Shown here piece after piece: positions 33,801-45,857 of a stretch of 62,000 nucleotides of DNA. Each line of letters starts with the position of its first letter. Positions within the stretch are counted from its first letter, which is position 1. A model generated the notes under the pieces. That model had not been told where the DNA came from, searched no databases, and worked only from the letters and a program-made list of their open reading frames with translations. Source of the DNA: Cryptomeria japonica (Eukaryota > Streptophyta > Pinopsida > Cupressales > Cupressaceae); NCBI RefSeq assembly GCF_030272615.1, contig NC_081412.1:666732352-666794351 (forward strand). The letters are read 5' to 3'. The translations under genes and the position numbers were made by a program.

Positions 33801-34601
33801 AGAATAACTCACATTTCATTTTTCTTAAGGGAAATAACTTTTATTGTGTTTGGGGTGGATCTACTATTGCATCAACTACCTTTCCACCCTCCTTCGGGGT
33901 CTTGGGAGAAAGGGAGAAGGTGATAACAACACCCAAATTTTTCATTTTAGTAGTGAGGGGTATCTTTGACTAAGGATTTCATCACCCCACAAAGGTACTT
34001 AGAATTGGGATGCGTTGGGGATATCATGTCTCCTAGTGTACTCCTGAGCGGGTTTTTCGAGCTGTTATATAAATATACTAGTCAGGTAGCTAGAGTGGAG
34101 TGAATTCGATGTATGTGGGGGCCTTCCTTGGACCGATAAGCTGAACTAAAGTCTTAAGTGGCTTGCTCTGAGAATCCGTCTCCCTCAAAACTTACAATAA
34201 GAACCAATTTAGTAGCCCAAATCCCACATTTAGTGATTTTGGGAGTGCAGATCGTACCCCATAGATACCCCTCATGTACCTTGCATTATGAGACAAAAAT
34301 CCCTTGGTGATAAGATCTTTGGATCTTTAGGGTAAGAGAGACTGGCATGCCTGAGAAGTGTGTGTCGTGGAGTGGAGCTAGTGCTACCAGACTCTCTATC
34401 TGTCTGTCTTGTTTCGGTATTTTATTGTGGGGGCCTCATTGAATGGTGTCCACTTTTTAGCCTAAGATTTTTTCTGTGCTTTTATATGTATCATTGTACC
34501 AGACCAGTATTGAGTCAGTTTTTGGGATATTTCAAGTCCTATCTTACATATCTCTGAATTCTCAGAGTTGGTCAGAACACAGTTCAGTGAGCTATACCTA
34601 T

Positions 34602-35855
34602 TGTAGGATGCAAAATTCATCTTTTAAAATATTCAATTAGGAGCAAAGGGAAATCATGAATCCCTATCTAATCAAAGAATTCTAACAAACTAACAATGAA
34701 ATAACACAATCAAGCAAAATAGGAATTATAAATTAATTCAATTAAAAACTCCCTATTCTATGACTGCGTATAACTTCCATTGCTCTTCTCTTATCTATGG
34801 TATGATGGCTCTCAGATATTGTGCTGGCAACCTACAAGTGACACAAAGATTCAAAGTTCGTGATTCAAAGTAATTGTCCAAGATTGAGGAGGATTGAATA
34901 CTCAATTTATAGATTTTTGGAGAAGATTGATTGAAAGGTGGAACAAATTGATCAAGAGGTGGAACTCAGGTGAGCTCACATGTTGATTGATAGTTGAAAT
35001 GTTGAATTGGAGGTGAAATAGAATAGATTGGATAGATTAAAGGAGTTAACTGATTGAGAAAAAGATAACTGAGGGAAGAAAAAGAATGATTGGAGGAAAA
35101 TTAAGATATGACAAAGAAAACTTTATTTAGAAAAAGCTAACTAAAAGATGGAAATAGAAGTTGGAGAGATAAATAATTTAATTAATTAATTAATTTAGCA
35201 TGTGCTTGCACTTTAACTTAGATTTTCAATTTAATCTTTGCATGAGATTTAATTCAAATAATTGAATTTATTTCAATTTAGTAATTGAATATATTTAGAA
35301 CTTGACTTTGATTTTCAATTTGATTTTTGAAATCATGCACATGTAATTGAAATTGGAAGAAATTAGAAGAATTATGAAATTAAATGAAATTAGAATTTGC
35401 AGATTTGGAATTGAACTAGAAGAATTAATTAGTTAATTAAATAATTTAAAGAAACTATTTAATTATTTAAAAATAGAATTTAATTAAATAATAAAGATTA
35501 TTTAATTAGAGGAATAAATTACAATTAATTAAATAATAAATATTTAATTAATATTTAGAAGAGGGTTGAATGATTAGTTGATTAGAGAGATAGAATTTGA
35601 GAATTAATTAATTTAAATAATAAAGATTATTTAAATTGGGGAATTAATCATGACAATTAATTAAATAATAAATATTTAATTAATATTAGAAAATGGTTAA
35701 AATGATTAAATGATGAAAGAATAAGAAATAGAATAATTAGTAAGATCATGAAGAAACATGAAATAGAAGAAAAAGATTAACTTAATTAAATATCTATTTA
35801 ATCAATTAGACGAATAATTAGTACATGACCAATGAGACATTTTTAGGTGTCTACA
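34602..35855 (-). repeat. 3' LTR of element B
   Basis: 1,254 bp. On the minus strand it starts TGTAGACACCTAAAAATG at 35855 and ends GCATCCTACA at 34602. TATAAATT on the minus strand at 34904-34911. Text parallels LTR D throughout. Confidence 0.88.
34904..34911 (-). promoter_or_regulatory. TATA box of LTR B
   Basis: TCTATAAATTGAG on the minus strand, the same context as in LTRs C and D. Confidence 0.55.
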
Positions 35856-35868
35856 TTTGCCCCTGTTT
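35856..35868 (-). other. Polypurine tract of element B
   Basis: On the minus strand AAACAGGGGCAAA immediately precedes the LTR start, the same form as the GAGGGGCAAAA tract of element A. Confidence 0.85.
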
Positions 35869-36114
35869 GAGACAAAGTTGAAATGACTTTGTTCCAAAGT
35901 AAATGAAAATATCTACCCCAGTATGCCTTGGTACTGCTCTATAGTGTAAATATGTCCCCTCGGAAAAGGTGGTCGAAAAATTCAAAAATTGAGACCATGT
36001 TTTCGATATCAGTATAACAAGCAATCATGTGAAGTTTCACGTGATTTCGAGATAATTTGAGTAGGCTACAAGTTGTTTGAAGTTGGCAGGGACCATGGGT
36101 GTAGAGGTGTCAAA

Positions 36115-36123
36115 AAACCCTAA
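36115..36123 (+). promoter_or_regulatory. Telo-box in the B PMD promoter
   Basis: AAACCCTAA, a known plant promoter motif bound by telomere-repeat-binding factors, sits 9 bp before the TATA box. Element A has the related TAACCCTAA near its PMD TATA box. Confidence 0.55.
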
Positions 36124-36131
36124 TTTTGAGC

Positions 36132-36139
36132 TATAAATA
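36132..36139 (+). promoter_or_regulatory. TATA box of the B PMD gene
   Basis: TATAAATA lies 93 bp before the PMD ATG at 36232, on the strand opposite to the element's own transcription. Confidence 0.7.
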
Positions 36140-36231
36140 GGAATTTTAGGTTTTCATTTGCTCATTTGCTATTTGCTAAGTTCTTTGTTTTTTCTGTAAA
36201 TCTTGTGCTTTCTTGCGAGTATTTGATCGTC

Positions 36232-38619
36232 ATGGCTAGTTATAGAGCTCGATTGCACCTGTTTGACCAAGTATGTTCATATCAGAGACCTCCTGGGACT
36301 AGCGGCATGGTATTTTTCTAATTTTTTCCTTATTTTTTGCCTTTTTTTTGCTATTTTTCAAAAAAATTCCAGTAATCAATTTTTCCCTTCCATTACACAT
36401 TAGCATGTCAATTTTAATGCATTCACTTTAAGTGTTATGCATATGCTTTAAATGTTACGCATTAGTTAGTTTTTTCATACATTCGCTCATTTCTTTACAC
36501 ATTAGTGTTTAGTGTCAAGCATATGCTCATTTCATCATGCATTCACTCTAAATGTCACACAAACGCCATAATTGTACCACATTAGTAATAACTATCACAC
36601 ATTCGTTGTATGTGAAAATTTTTGTCACGCATCTAAATTTTTTTACTTTTTTCATGATCCGATATCTGATGTTTTGAACTTTTTATCTTTGCAGGAGAAC
36701 ATTGGTGTGTTATGCTGCCGATAGAGTAGACCCAGTGGACTTGATCGTCAGGCTAACTTACTCGATGAGGAGATTGAGCATATTCGATAGCTTGGTTTGT
36801 ACCATGTGTTACATTTACCAAAGGTTACGGCCAATAGGGCCACGATTACAACTTTGATAGAGCGGTGGCATTTTGAGACTTGTTCCTTCCATCTTCCTAC
36901 TAGTTAGGCATCTATTACCTTAGATGATGTTTGGCAGATTCTTCGTATTCTGATTCATGGTGAGAGAGTTGTTTATGACCATAACGATGGCATTGTTGGG
37001 TTGTGTGCACTTTTCAAGTGTGAGATACATGATTTACAGATCAGTGATCGATATGACATCTTTTGGGCCCACTTAGATAATGATGACATGACTATTGTAT
37101 TGTGCGATGTTGTCGGCAGTTTGTTGATACCTGACAGACAAGGTCATGGATTTCTTGTCGGATGGGGCAGAGTGCTCCATGATATGATTGTTCATCGATG
37201 AGTATATGTGTGGGGTCTATGTCTGCTTGCCATGTTGTACTATCAGACGCATGAGATTGTTTATCTTGGTTATCGGTCTATCAGTTGTGGTCTGACACTG
37301 CTCTAGACTTGGGCATGGGAGCATATTTCCATTTCAAGGCTTGTTACTCATGTTGATCTGCATCCTGGTGAGCCTTATGCTTTTAGGTATATAGCGGGTA
37401 TCAGACATAGGGGTTCAGGTAACACTTTGTATTGGAGGCATCAGTTGGACGTAATTCAACATTGCATTTGGAGACCTTGATTAGATTGCCTCGATTGGCT
37501 AGATGATGTGGTACACTTGTCTTTCTACCGACAGTAGAGGTATTTGATCTGTAGGAATTTTGAGACTCAGTGGATCATCAAGATGTATCTCCCAGGTTAG
37601 GTACTGAGACAATTTGGAGAGGTATAGGTGACACCAGTTGTTAGTGCTTACTTTGCTCGTGTATCTTAGGAGGTATCTGATCGGGGGGGTATGTATACAA
37701 CCACATGTTGCATCTATTGAGTTTGATGCTCTTCAGTCATTACTCTGGGGTTGGGGTAGAGGTGCAGCAGATCCAGGGACAACCCCAGAGTATGATGCAT
37801 GGTTTGCCAGGCACAAACCTATTCCCTTGACCGATCCTACTATTCTTATCACAACACAATAGATTCGTCACCCTAGGCTTAGATTGAGGCTAGAGATGGG
37901 AGAGAGAGTCGAAGGAGGAGAGAAGGGTGGGTGGAGGAGAGGAGGGTAGTGGAGGAGATGAGGGAGGTGGAGGAGTGGAAGGTGGAGCAAAGGCTGGTGT
38001 GGAGGGTGGTGGAGACGAGGATGTATACATTGGTGGAGACACTGAGTCTATCAGCAGTGAGGACAACGATGATTCTTCAGAGTCATCAAGCAGTGTGAGT
38101 GGATATGAGGATGATGAGATGCCAGAGCTAGAGGATGTGCTTACTGCAAAGGGTGGGGGAGGATAGGTGGGTGATGATGATCCACATATTCTCAGAGCAC
38201 AGATCCAGAGTTTGGAGGAGGAGGTCGCTAGATGAGATGTCGAGCAAGAGGCCTACCGCAGAGACTACAGTGCTTTGGAGGCTGAGAGGGATCATCTCCA
38301 AAGGGAGAGAGATGAGGTAGTGATGAGAGCCTAGATCACTATGGATGCATATGATCAGCTATTCGGACTAGTGACAGAGGCACACAGCCAGGTAGATAGG
38401 TATTTTGTTGTTGCTCAGGAGGCTAATTATTATCGACAGGCTTATGAGAGAGCTATCCCTGAGGGTCAAAGAGCCTAGTTTTAGTGCCTTCATGGGGAGG
38501 AGATCAAGTCAATCTACTTCTCGATGGACTAGCAGTGGAGGAGTCATGGAACCACCCCGACATCCTGGAACAGGACCTAGTGGACAGGATCCACCTGTAG
38601 ACAGAGGCAGCGTCAGTTG
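36232..38619 (+). pseudogene. PMD (plant mobile domain) gene of element B, two exons, degenerate
   Basis: PMD proteins include Arabidopsis MAIN and MAIL1, which act in gene expression and TE silencing; the domain is also carried by transposons. Exon 1 is 36232-36309 (26 codons, MASYRARLHLFDQV...). Intron 36310-36694 has GT..AG ends after TATCTTTGCAG. Exon 2 shows the PMD signature LIERWHFETCSFHLP near 36857, a VYLGYRS..LTLL.TWAWEH block near 37263, then acidic and glycine-rich text, a coiled coil near 38200-38460 and a Ser/Gly tail. The frame has at least eight stops (for example near 36727, 36787, 36904, 37199 and 37303), so it is dead. It runs antisense to B gag-pol, just inside the polypurine tract, exactly as the A copy does. 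Confidence 0.82.
36394..36632 (+). repeat. 20-bp periodic array in the B PMD intron
   Basis: Core tetramers GCAT, ACAT or ACAA lie at 36439, 36459, 36479, 36499, 36519, 36539, 36559, 36579 and 36599, an exact 20-bp step; outliers are at 36397, 36419 and 36629. Fuller words include ACATTCGCTCAT, ACGCATTAG and CACACATTCG. The word ACATTCGCTCAT is also present in C array 1 near 30573. Confidence 0.88.
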
Positions 38620-38689
38620 AGACACTTTTTATCATGTTATCTGAGCCTTCGGGCCTGTTTATTGTATTTATACACATTATCATTTTTGA

Positions 38690-38707
38690 GTTATATATAT
38701 ATATATA
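38690..38707 (+). repeat. (AT)n microsatellite
   Basis: Short AT run in the 3' flank of the B PMD gene. Confidence 0.85.
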
Positions 38708-38812
38708 TGATATGTAGTTTTTGGCAGCGATCTATTTATGCTTTGTTTTCCATGTATGCCTATATGATTCTATGAGTTATGTGATGTGTATCTATTTGAT
38801 TCTATATGATTC

Positions 38813-39030
38813 ATGAATGCAATGGTTACTACATGTATGTATCAATGATGCTTTATGAATGCAATTTGTTTCTATATGTATGCATGAATAATGTTTATGA
38901 ATGCAATGGTATCTATAATGTATGCACTTTAAATGAATGTTTTATGAATGCAATGGTATCTATGTGAATGCACTGTAAATTAATGCTTCATGAATGCAAT
39001 GGTATCTATATGAATGAATGTATATTTTTT
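38813..39030 (+). repeat. 42-47 bp tandem repeat between PMD and pol in element B
   Basis: ATGAATGCAAT starts units at 38813, 38855, 38897, 38944 and 38990, each followed by GGTATCTATA-like text. Element A has a different tandem repeat in the equivalent place (55636-55862). Confidence 0.85.
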
Positions 39031-41299
39031 TATATGATATCATGAAAACAAAAATTTTAGCTCAGATGCCCTTGAAGAAATGTTAGTAAGATGATAGAGA
39101 GAAGAGATTGATGAAAGAAGCAACGTTTGAAAGAAAATGATTTAGAGAGAAAATGGGAAATCAATAGACCATCAAGAAACACATGAGATGAAAAATGAAA
39201 TTGAAAGAATCATGAACCTATGTCACATATTTTATTGCACAATATATATTCATCACTGAGCCTTATTATTGAAGAATGAAGCTTAGCACATCAGGGTATA
39301 AGGAAGCAAGATGTAAAGATATCTCATTGTAGAAACAAACACGTAACAGACAAGGAGTGAACCCCTCTATTCTGGGAAATACATTAGGGGTCGAGGTATG
39401 TGTGGCATTCACTAGCTGAATGCTCCTATCACAGACACCCACTAGAGCAATTTCCCTAGAACTTCATTGGTTCACACCATAAACAACAAACAAAGAAAAA
39501 GATAATGCCCATCATTTCTCCTCTAGTCACTTGTGGACGTCCCAGAGTAGCATAGGAACAATATCTGTCACCAAATGATAAAAGATAAAGACTAACCCAG
39601 ACAAAATTCAGTAGCTATACTGACATTGTGCCTTCGTTCTTAGTTGTTTGATGTGATGGTTGATAATGTTTGATCTCAAAAAGTTGCGGACCCTGTTTAA
39701 GACTGACCTATCTGATTTTGAGTGTATCCTCTTATGTTTAAGACAAGATAATGATCACGTTGATATGGATATGTTACGATTGATAAGACAGTTTGATCAG
39801 TTGATTGCAGATGTTTGACTGGATAGTCGTATCCTTTGTTAACTTCATGTGAAGTGTTTGTTGGATATCTACTAGGGTATTTTTTTCTCACAAGACATTT
39901 TATTGCAAGTTTTTTGATTGATTGATTTTCAATTTTTAGTTCTTTTCCAAGAGCTTTTTTGATGTTTTTGGATTTTGAGTTTTTCACTGTTTTTGAATTT
40001 TGAGTTTTTTAAAAAATTTTGGATATTTTTGAAGGATGTTATATGATTTTTAGGATTTTTTGGGACTTTATATGATTTTTAGGATTTTTTCAGGACTTTA
40101 TACAATTTTAAGGATTTTTTTCAGTTATTTTTTCCGATTTTTAGGATTTTCTCAGTTATGCCCCCAGCATGCAAACCTATATGACATGATGATTTGCAGA
40201 ATGCATGTGGAGAAAATGAATTTTTTACATGACCTATGTTAATTCAATGTGCATGATGAAGATGCATTTCCTATTCGAACAAGGTTGACTGTGCTTGTTT
40301 TAGCATTTGTAATACACCAATTGAAATGGAGGTGCAAAACATTTCATAGATAAGCGGTCAATTGATCCCTAAGGTCCTTTGGAACATCCAAATTAACACA
40401 CTTAGTGAATAGGATTTACAAATGGAGATGTGGAAAACTTCCCCACTGGTTCTTGAAACTTTGATCTTCTTTTGCCCATGTGTGTGCAAATGAGTTAATT
40501 CCTGCTCTTGTGTTCACTAAAGATCCTTAGAATCCTATATGACTAGCTACGTGGATTATCCTAACTTCAAAAGCATCCTAAATAGAGCCTTTCTGCCAAC
40601 AAGCTTTTAGAGCTCCGATGAGGTTATAGACTGTAATTTCTCAAATATTGCTCCATTGCTAGTAGGCGTTCATAGCCCTGATGGAGTTATTTGCATGTTC
40701 CCATAGTCAAGCTTTTTGTCACACTTATATACGTGATATTTTAACTATATATCATTGCTCTTTTGCCTTGAGATGAATATTTGGCATAGCTCTTTTTCTT
40801 TTTTTATTTTCTTGCCTTGACTTGTAAGTAATTAAACCTACTTGGGTGTGACAATTACAGCGGCGTTGAAGTAGAATTTTAGATTTTTCACTAGTCATAC
40901 GATCGAATAGGTGTCTAGAATGAATTAGAGATTTTCTTAATATGTTTGAGATATAGCAATTGATAGATTTTGGGTTAACAAGCCTCAAATAGTGAAATCA
41001 CTACCCAACCATAAGTAAAGCGTCGTCACGGGGTGATGTTGAAAGTGGATGACCTTAGGACCTCAGAGACTTCATGTCTGAATATCTAAGAAAGGAGATG
41101 ACCCTTGTTTCTCTTAAATGCAAATAGATGATAAACTTGGACATTTGTCTTGTTTTATTGATGCTGCTATATGAAAATGTGGAAATTTTGTGAATGCGAT
41201 TTCTGAATATGCCATGCTTGGAAAGAAACTATATGCGATGCAGTGCTTTGAATGAAATGATATTCAATACAAAAAGTAAAATCTAAACTAACCCAACCC
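39031..41299 (-). other. Spacer of element B between pol and PMD, no gene recognised
   Basis: AT-rich, with no domain. One lysine-rich 96-codon minus frame (39697-39987) has no recognisable family and lies in low-complexity T-rich text, so it is not called. A 28-bp repeat lies at 40041-40159. Confidence 0.55.
40041..40159 (+). repeat. 28-bp tandem repeat
   Basis: About four copies of ATTTTTAGGATTTTTTCAGG with diverging ends. Confidence 0.75.
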
Positions 41300-42668
41300 T
41301 TAAGTATAATATCATTTAAGGTGCATGTTGTTCATAGGGTTAGGGAGTGGATCTCCCTCCATGGTAGCCAAATTGTATGCTCCATTACCTATAACCCTTG
41401 TTATTATAAAAGGACCTAGCCAATTAGGTTCAAATTTCCTTGGCCTTTCTCATTCCGCTAGATTCTTTTGATTCTATTTGAGCACTAGATCTCCCACTTC
41501 AAAATTTCTTGGGCGAACTTGTTTATTATAGCTTCATCTTAGACTATTCTAATAACCTTGCAGATGATTGAATGTTGTTTGTCTCTTTTCATCTAGCATT
41601 TCTAGCTCTTGCAGTCTTGCTACCTGATAGTCTTCCTCTGATATGATGTTATGTAAGGAGACTCTTAAAGATGGTAGTTCTATTTCAATAGGGAGTATTG
41701 CTTCTATACCATAGACCAAGGAATATGGTGTTGCTCCTATAGGGGTGCGTACTCCTGTTCTGTAAGCCCAAAGAGCAGGATTTAACTGGAGATGTCAATC
41801 TCATCTTTCATCAGTGACAACTTTCTTAAGAATTTTCAATATTGTCTTATTTTTTGCCTCTGCTTGTCCATTTCTTTGTGGATAATATGGCATTACAAAT
41901 CTTTGTTGTATTTGAAATCTATCACACAACTCTTTTACTTCTTGATTTTTGAATGGACGTCCATTATCTCTCATGAAGCACATCGGAATCCCATATCTAT
42001 AGATAATGTAGTTGAGCATGAATTTTGCTATTTGTTTTCCAGTGGTGTATGTAAGAGGAATTGCCTCAACCCATTTGGTAAAGTATTCAGTAGCTGTTAA
42101 AATGAACTTGTGCCCATTGGAAGTAGGGTTGATTTTACCCACTAGATCTAACCCCCATTGTGAAAATGGCCATGGTGATGTAATTGGTTGAAAATCTTGT
42201 GCTGGTGCATGAATGAGATCTCCATGCATTTGGCATTTCTTGCATTTTTGCACATATTTATAAGCGTCCTTTTCCATAGTTGGCCAGTAATAACCCGTTC
42301 TTAACAATTTCTTTGACAATGGTGGACCACTTTGGTGCACCCCACAAATTCCATCATGGACTTCCTTTAGAGCAAGTTGCGCTTCATTTTCATAAAGACA
42401 TCAAAGAAGAGTTCCATCGAAGCCCTTTCTATACAATGTATCAACTATAATGATGTGTCTAGATGCCTGATGAATAAGAGACTTCTTTTGATTTCTGGAC
42501 AGATCCAGTGACATGTACTAAGTGTGTAAATATGCATATATTTCATTGTACCATGGGGATTTTGGACCCACAATTGTACATACATATTTTGTTGAGGGAG
42601 TCTCATATGCCGGTATCAAAAACTATTCTATAATAAACTCAAACTGAGTTTCATTAGCAAGCATATTT
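41300..42668 (-). pseudogene. Element B integrase and pol C-terminus
   Basis: Read on the minus strand from 42668: the linker after RNase H, an integrase zinc finger (LKEVHDGICGVHQSG near 42345; CKKCQMH near 42240), the catalytic core with GLDLVGK near 42150, MRDNGRPF near 41968 (the canonical VTDNG is changed) and NGQAEAKN near 41875, and a C-terminal part with LWAYRTG and KFEPNWLGPF. The frame ends at a TAA at 41300-41302. The piece 41801-42340 is open; several stops lie on each side. Clearly homologous to the element A integrase at 53.6-54.7 kb. Confidence 0.9.
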
Positions 42669-42673
42669 AGAAG
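42669..42673 (+). other. Target-site duplication AGAAG (left copy) of element A
   Basis: Repeated exactly at 61103-61107. Element B pol continues across the pair. Confidence 0.95.
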
Positions 42674-44126
42674 TGTAGACGTATAAAAATGACCATATTC
42701 CTAAATGAATATTTTATGTTCATTTCTCTATTTAATTAAATCTAATTTAATTAAACTATCCACATTCCTCTATTTAATTAAATAAATTATTCAATTTATT
42801 TGAATTAAATTCACTATACCCATTTAATGAATAAATCATTTTATTCAAATAAATCCTCCTATCCACTTTTAATTAAATAAGTTATCCCAAAATTGAATAA
42901 ATCTAATTTATTTAATTTCCCCAAATTGCAACCAAATTGAATTAAATCATTTATTTCAATTAAATCCTATTATCCCCCATCCACTTGCAAAATCTCAAAC
43001 CCCTTCCTAATCCCTTCTAGAATCTTCTAATCGATTCTAATTAACCTAACCCTCCTCTAAACTTTGTCACATTCCTAAGCAAAGGGAGGTCACTTCTCAA
43101 ATGACCCAAAGTCTTGGATAACCATTGAAGGTTTTCAACCTTCAACCACCAAAACCCTTAAAGTCTTTGAAAACCATTGAAGGCTTCCAACCTTCAACCA
43201 CTTAATCCCCAAAGTCTCCAATAACCATTAATGGTTATTTCAAACCCTCCCACATGGTTAAAACATTTGTTTTGACTCAACCTCTACCCAACCCAAAGGT
43301 CTCATCAGGCCATTAATGCATTGACCAGGATTATCTCTTAATCATTTGCACAAAGGTTTATCTTTGGATTAACTCTTAATCCAGTGGGTAATCCTAATTT
43401 AAACTTGACCCTTAGCCTTTAGATAACCATGAGGTCTTATCAGGCCTTTAATGCCTCCAACCTCTTCTTTCAACCCAATCCTATGTTGACACTTGTCACC
43501 ATTTCATTGGTACAAATTGTGCACATGGATCCCCAACTTTCAAACCTGGCCCTTGATTAAACCTTTCAATCCTGACCATCCATTGCCCTGTTTGTGCTAT
43601 AAATAGAGCCCTCATTCCTCCATTCTTAACAATCATCTTTCAAATTTGAAGCATCACACTTATGCTCAAATACTTTCAAGCTTTTTCATCATCTTTATGC
43701 TCTTCATTTAGCCTCTTTTAGATCAAATATGCATGCTTAGATTACTTTCTTTATCATTTTAGTTCAATCATAGACTAAATATAGTATGCTAGGATAGTAT
43801 TCATATTAACCTCGTCATCTTATCATCTAGTTTATTGCATTTTTAGCATCATACATAGCTTCGTATCTATTTCATACTAAATCAATCAAAAACATCTCTC
43901 GTTCTCATATTTGCCATCCCTAAACCATTTTGCTCAGTGATCTGAGAGCAAAAACGTTGGTTTGAGGGACATTGTGGGATAGAGAACCATGGGACCCTCT
44001 TTGGGAAGCTGAGTAACACTACGTTACTCCATAGCTTGCATCAAGAAGTCCTGTGTGTGTGTGTGGACTAGTTTTCTATAATATTTTCACATATTAAGTT
44101 TTATTTGCCCACTTTTCCCGCATACA
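42674..44126 (+). repeat. 5' LTR of element A
   Basis: 1,453 bp, TGTAGACGTATAAAAATG to CCGCATACA. U3 opens with AT-rich TTAATTAAAT text. TATA box at 43598-43605. Confidence 0.96.
43598..43605 (+). promoter_or_regulatory. TATA box of the A 5' LTR
   Basis: TATAAATA in GCTATAAATAGAGCCCTC, a strong plant TATA context. It would drive the gag-pol transcript. Confidence 0.75.
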
Positions 44127-44130
44127 TTTC

Positions 44131-44148
44131 TGGCGCCCACCGTGGGGC
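44131..44148 (+). other. Primer-binding site of element A
   Basis: TGGCGCCCACCGTGGGGC starts four bases after the LTR. This form is common in Tat/Ogre elements, where an arginine tRNA primer is usually named; that tRNA assignment is from memory. Confidence 0.85.
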
Positions 44149-44214
44149 TCGAACCCCAATAACACATCGGTTTTTGAAATTGATCATTTTTGCAGGTCCG
44201 CGGGAAATGAGAAT

Positions 44215-44640
44215 CAGCGCGTCGAAAAGATATATTAGCGCATCCGCCTAATAGTTTAGCGCTTCTAGCCTACTGTTTAGCGCATGGGCTGTCTGTCTTA
44301 GCGCATGAACACTTTTCCTCAGCGCATGATCCTATTTAACAAATTTTCCTGTAGGTGTCGACGCGGACAAAACACATAATAGCGCATATACCTAACAGAT
44401 TAGCGCATCTGCTCAACCTTTTAGTGCTTCTAATACATCTTCCAGCGCGTTGAAGCCAAACATTAGCGCATCAAATTCAAACTTTTCCTGCATAACTGAC
44501 CACGGGAAAAAGCAAAACACAGAGTAGCGCTTAAGACACGCAGAGTAGCGCATCCAGATAACAAAATAGCGTAGAGAAAAGAAACTATAGCGCAACTGAA
44601 GCATATTGTAGCGCGTACAGTTTGTTCTGTAGCGCATCAC
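44215..44640 (+). repeat. 21-bp periodic TTAGCGCAT array 1 (17 units)
   Basis: GCGC (or a one-base variant) occurs at 44217, 44238, 44259, 44280, 44301 and 44322; at 44382, 44403, 44424, 44445 and 44466; and at 44527, 44548, 44569, 44590, 44611 and 44632. Each block has an exact 21-bp step; blocks are 60 and 61 bp apart. The inter-block text is itself related (TTTTCCTG(C/T)A..C..CGCGG or CACGGG..AAAACACA). Between cores the bases are not conserved. Confidence 0.93.
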
Positions 44641-45857
44641 AGACAAAACAAAAAAAAAAAAAAATTATTGTAACCGCACTAAAATTCTAGACTTGTAGAA
44701 GTCCCCCGAATCAACTGACCAGCTTATCGTTTTGTTTATTTGCAGGGTTTTAACGGTTTCTTGCAGGTAAAGCGAGGAAATTTGCTTTTACAGCAAAACG
44801 ATTTTCTTTTGTTGACCTTCAAAAAAAAAAAAAAAAAAAACATCGAATTTGCTTTGTTGACTATTTCTTTTCATAGATCAGACAATCATTGCTTTGAACG
44901 ATTAAAAAGAACACCATGTTTTTGTGGAGCAACATCTCTGCATAGATATTAGAAAATCACTGATTTGAAAGGCTAAAATAAGACCTCATTGTTTGCTTTG
45001 TCTCGAAAGTGGAAGGTATATGCTCTCCCCTTAACTGGGTGATCAAAAAGCCAAACCACTCTTACGCTTTCAGTACTTCAAGCATTTAAAACTTTTAGCA
45101 GGCCTGCCTTCCCGAGGAGTTGCAATCAACTCTTAAAGCCGTTTATGGCCGGTGTGAAGGGAACGACCTAAGTGGGGAACGACTTTGACGCCAAGAATTC
45201 CAACCCACTATAATCAAATGTGGAAAGTGACGAAAGTCCTTTTCAACGGTTGCGCGCAGTGATTAGCCTTCCCCTAGTATCCTCGAGATACGTAAAGCCT
45301 TTGTTCTAAAGGTTGGGAAGCCTCCTGAGGGAGTTTATCACTGACGGCCGAACGGGAAGCCTGATTATGAACCATAGAATTAGAAACTTTGAGCCGAGTC
45401 AGTAACCAAACATTGTAACATCATAGTGCAAGGGTGGGGAAGAATCCGCCCCCAAGATTACTCACCATATATCTCCCAAGATAACTACTCAATTGTGAAG
45501 CAATTCACTTTGGGTTAACTTCTGGCAAAAGGCAAAAAAATGGGCGCCCCCTAGAGGGTGACACGGCTGTTTGAGCTGACGGAGTATTGAGACTAGTGGG
45601 CTATGATGTTATTAATGACCCTTGAATAAAGAGTCTTTCTGAAGTGTTTTATTTTGTATCAAACCTGTTAAAACATTGGGGATTTGAACACATCCTCGAC
45701 AGAACATACACTTTCTGTTAGATTAGGCGAAATGATTGTACTTTGTGTGCCGTGCTTGCATTTTTTATTTCAGAAAATCATCCATCACACTTGAAAATTT
45801 TCTCCACAAAATTCAACATCCTCACAAAAACACACAAAAAGAAAAATCAGGGCAGTC

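Larger units (their letters stand above)
28753..34601 (+). mobile_element. Element C, 5' part: LTR and leader, gag-pol not in the window
   Basis: Left LTR, primer site and a long non-coding leader are visible. The leader is interrupted by a minus-strand LINE derivative (about 30.65-32.99 kb) and cut at 34602 by LTR B. Coding parts, if they survive, would lie beyond element B to the right. Two arrays with exact 22-bp step lie in the leader, each preceded by a TTTTGCAGGT acceptor-like word (30421 and about 33296). Confidence 0.65.
32991..34601 (+). other. Leader of element C, no gene
   Basis: Non-coding. It contains array 2 (33354 onward), a 56-bp tandem repeat (33596-33800), and from 33840 mixed-complexity text with CTCCTGAG, GCTTGCTC and similar words like those in the leader of element A near 45 kb. 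Ends at LTR B. Confidence 0.6.

Noticed and set aside
36232-38619. PMD copies as host genes of the MAIN/MAIL family
   Set aside because: Both lie inside LTR elements at the same antisense position and are broken, so element-borne genes fit better.
39697-39987. 96-codon lysine-rich minus-strand frame
   Set aside because: Low-complexity T-rich DNA, no domain, no promoter or homologous counterpart in element A.
44413-44646. Array 1 read as a coding heptad repeat (7 codons = 21 bp) with L-A-H at each unit
   Set aside because: The sister arrays have 20- and 22-bp steps, which cannot keep a frame, and the third rhythm is 18/21/21. The spacing looks geometric, not codon-based.
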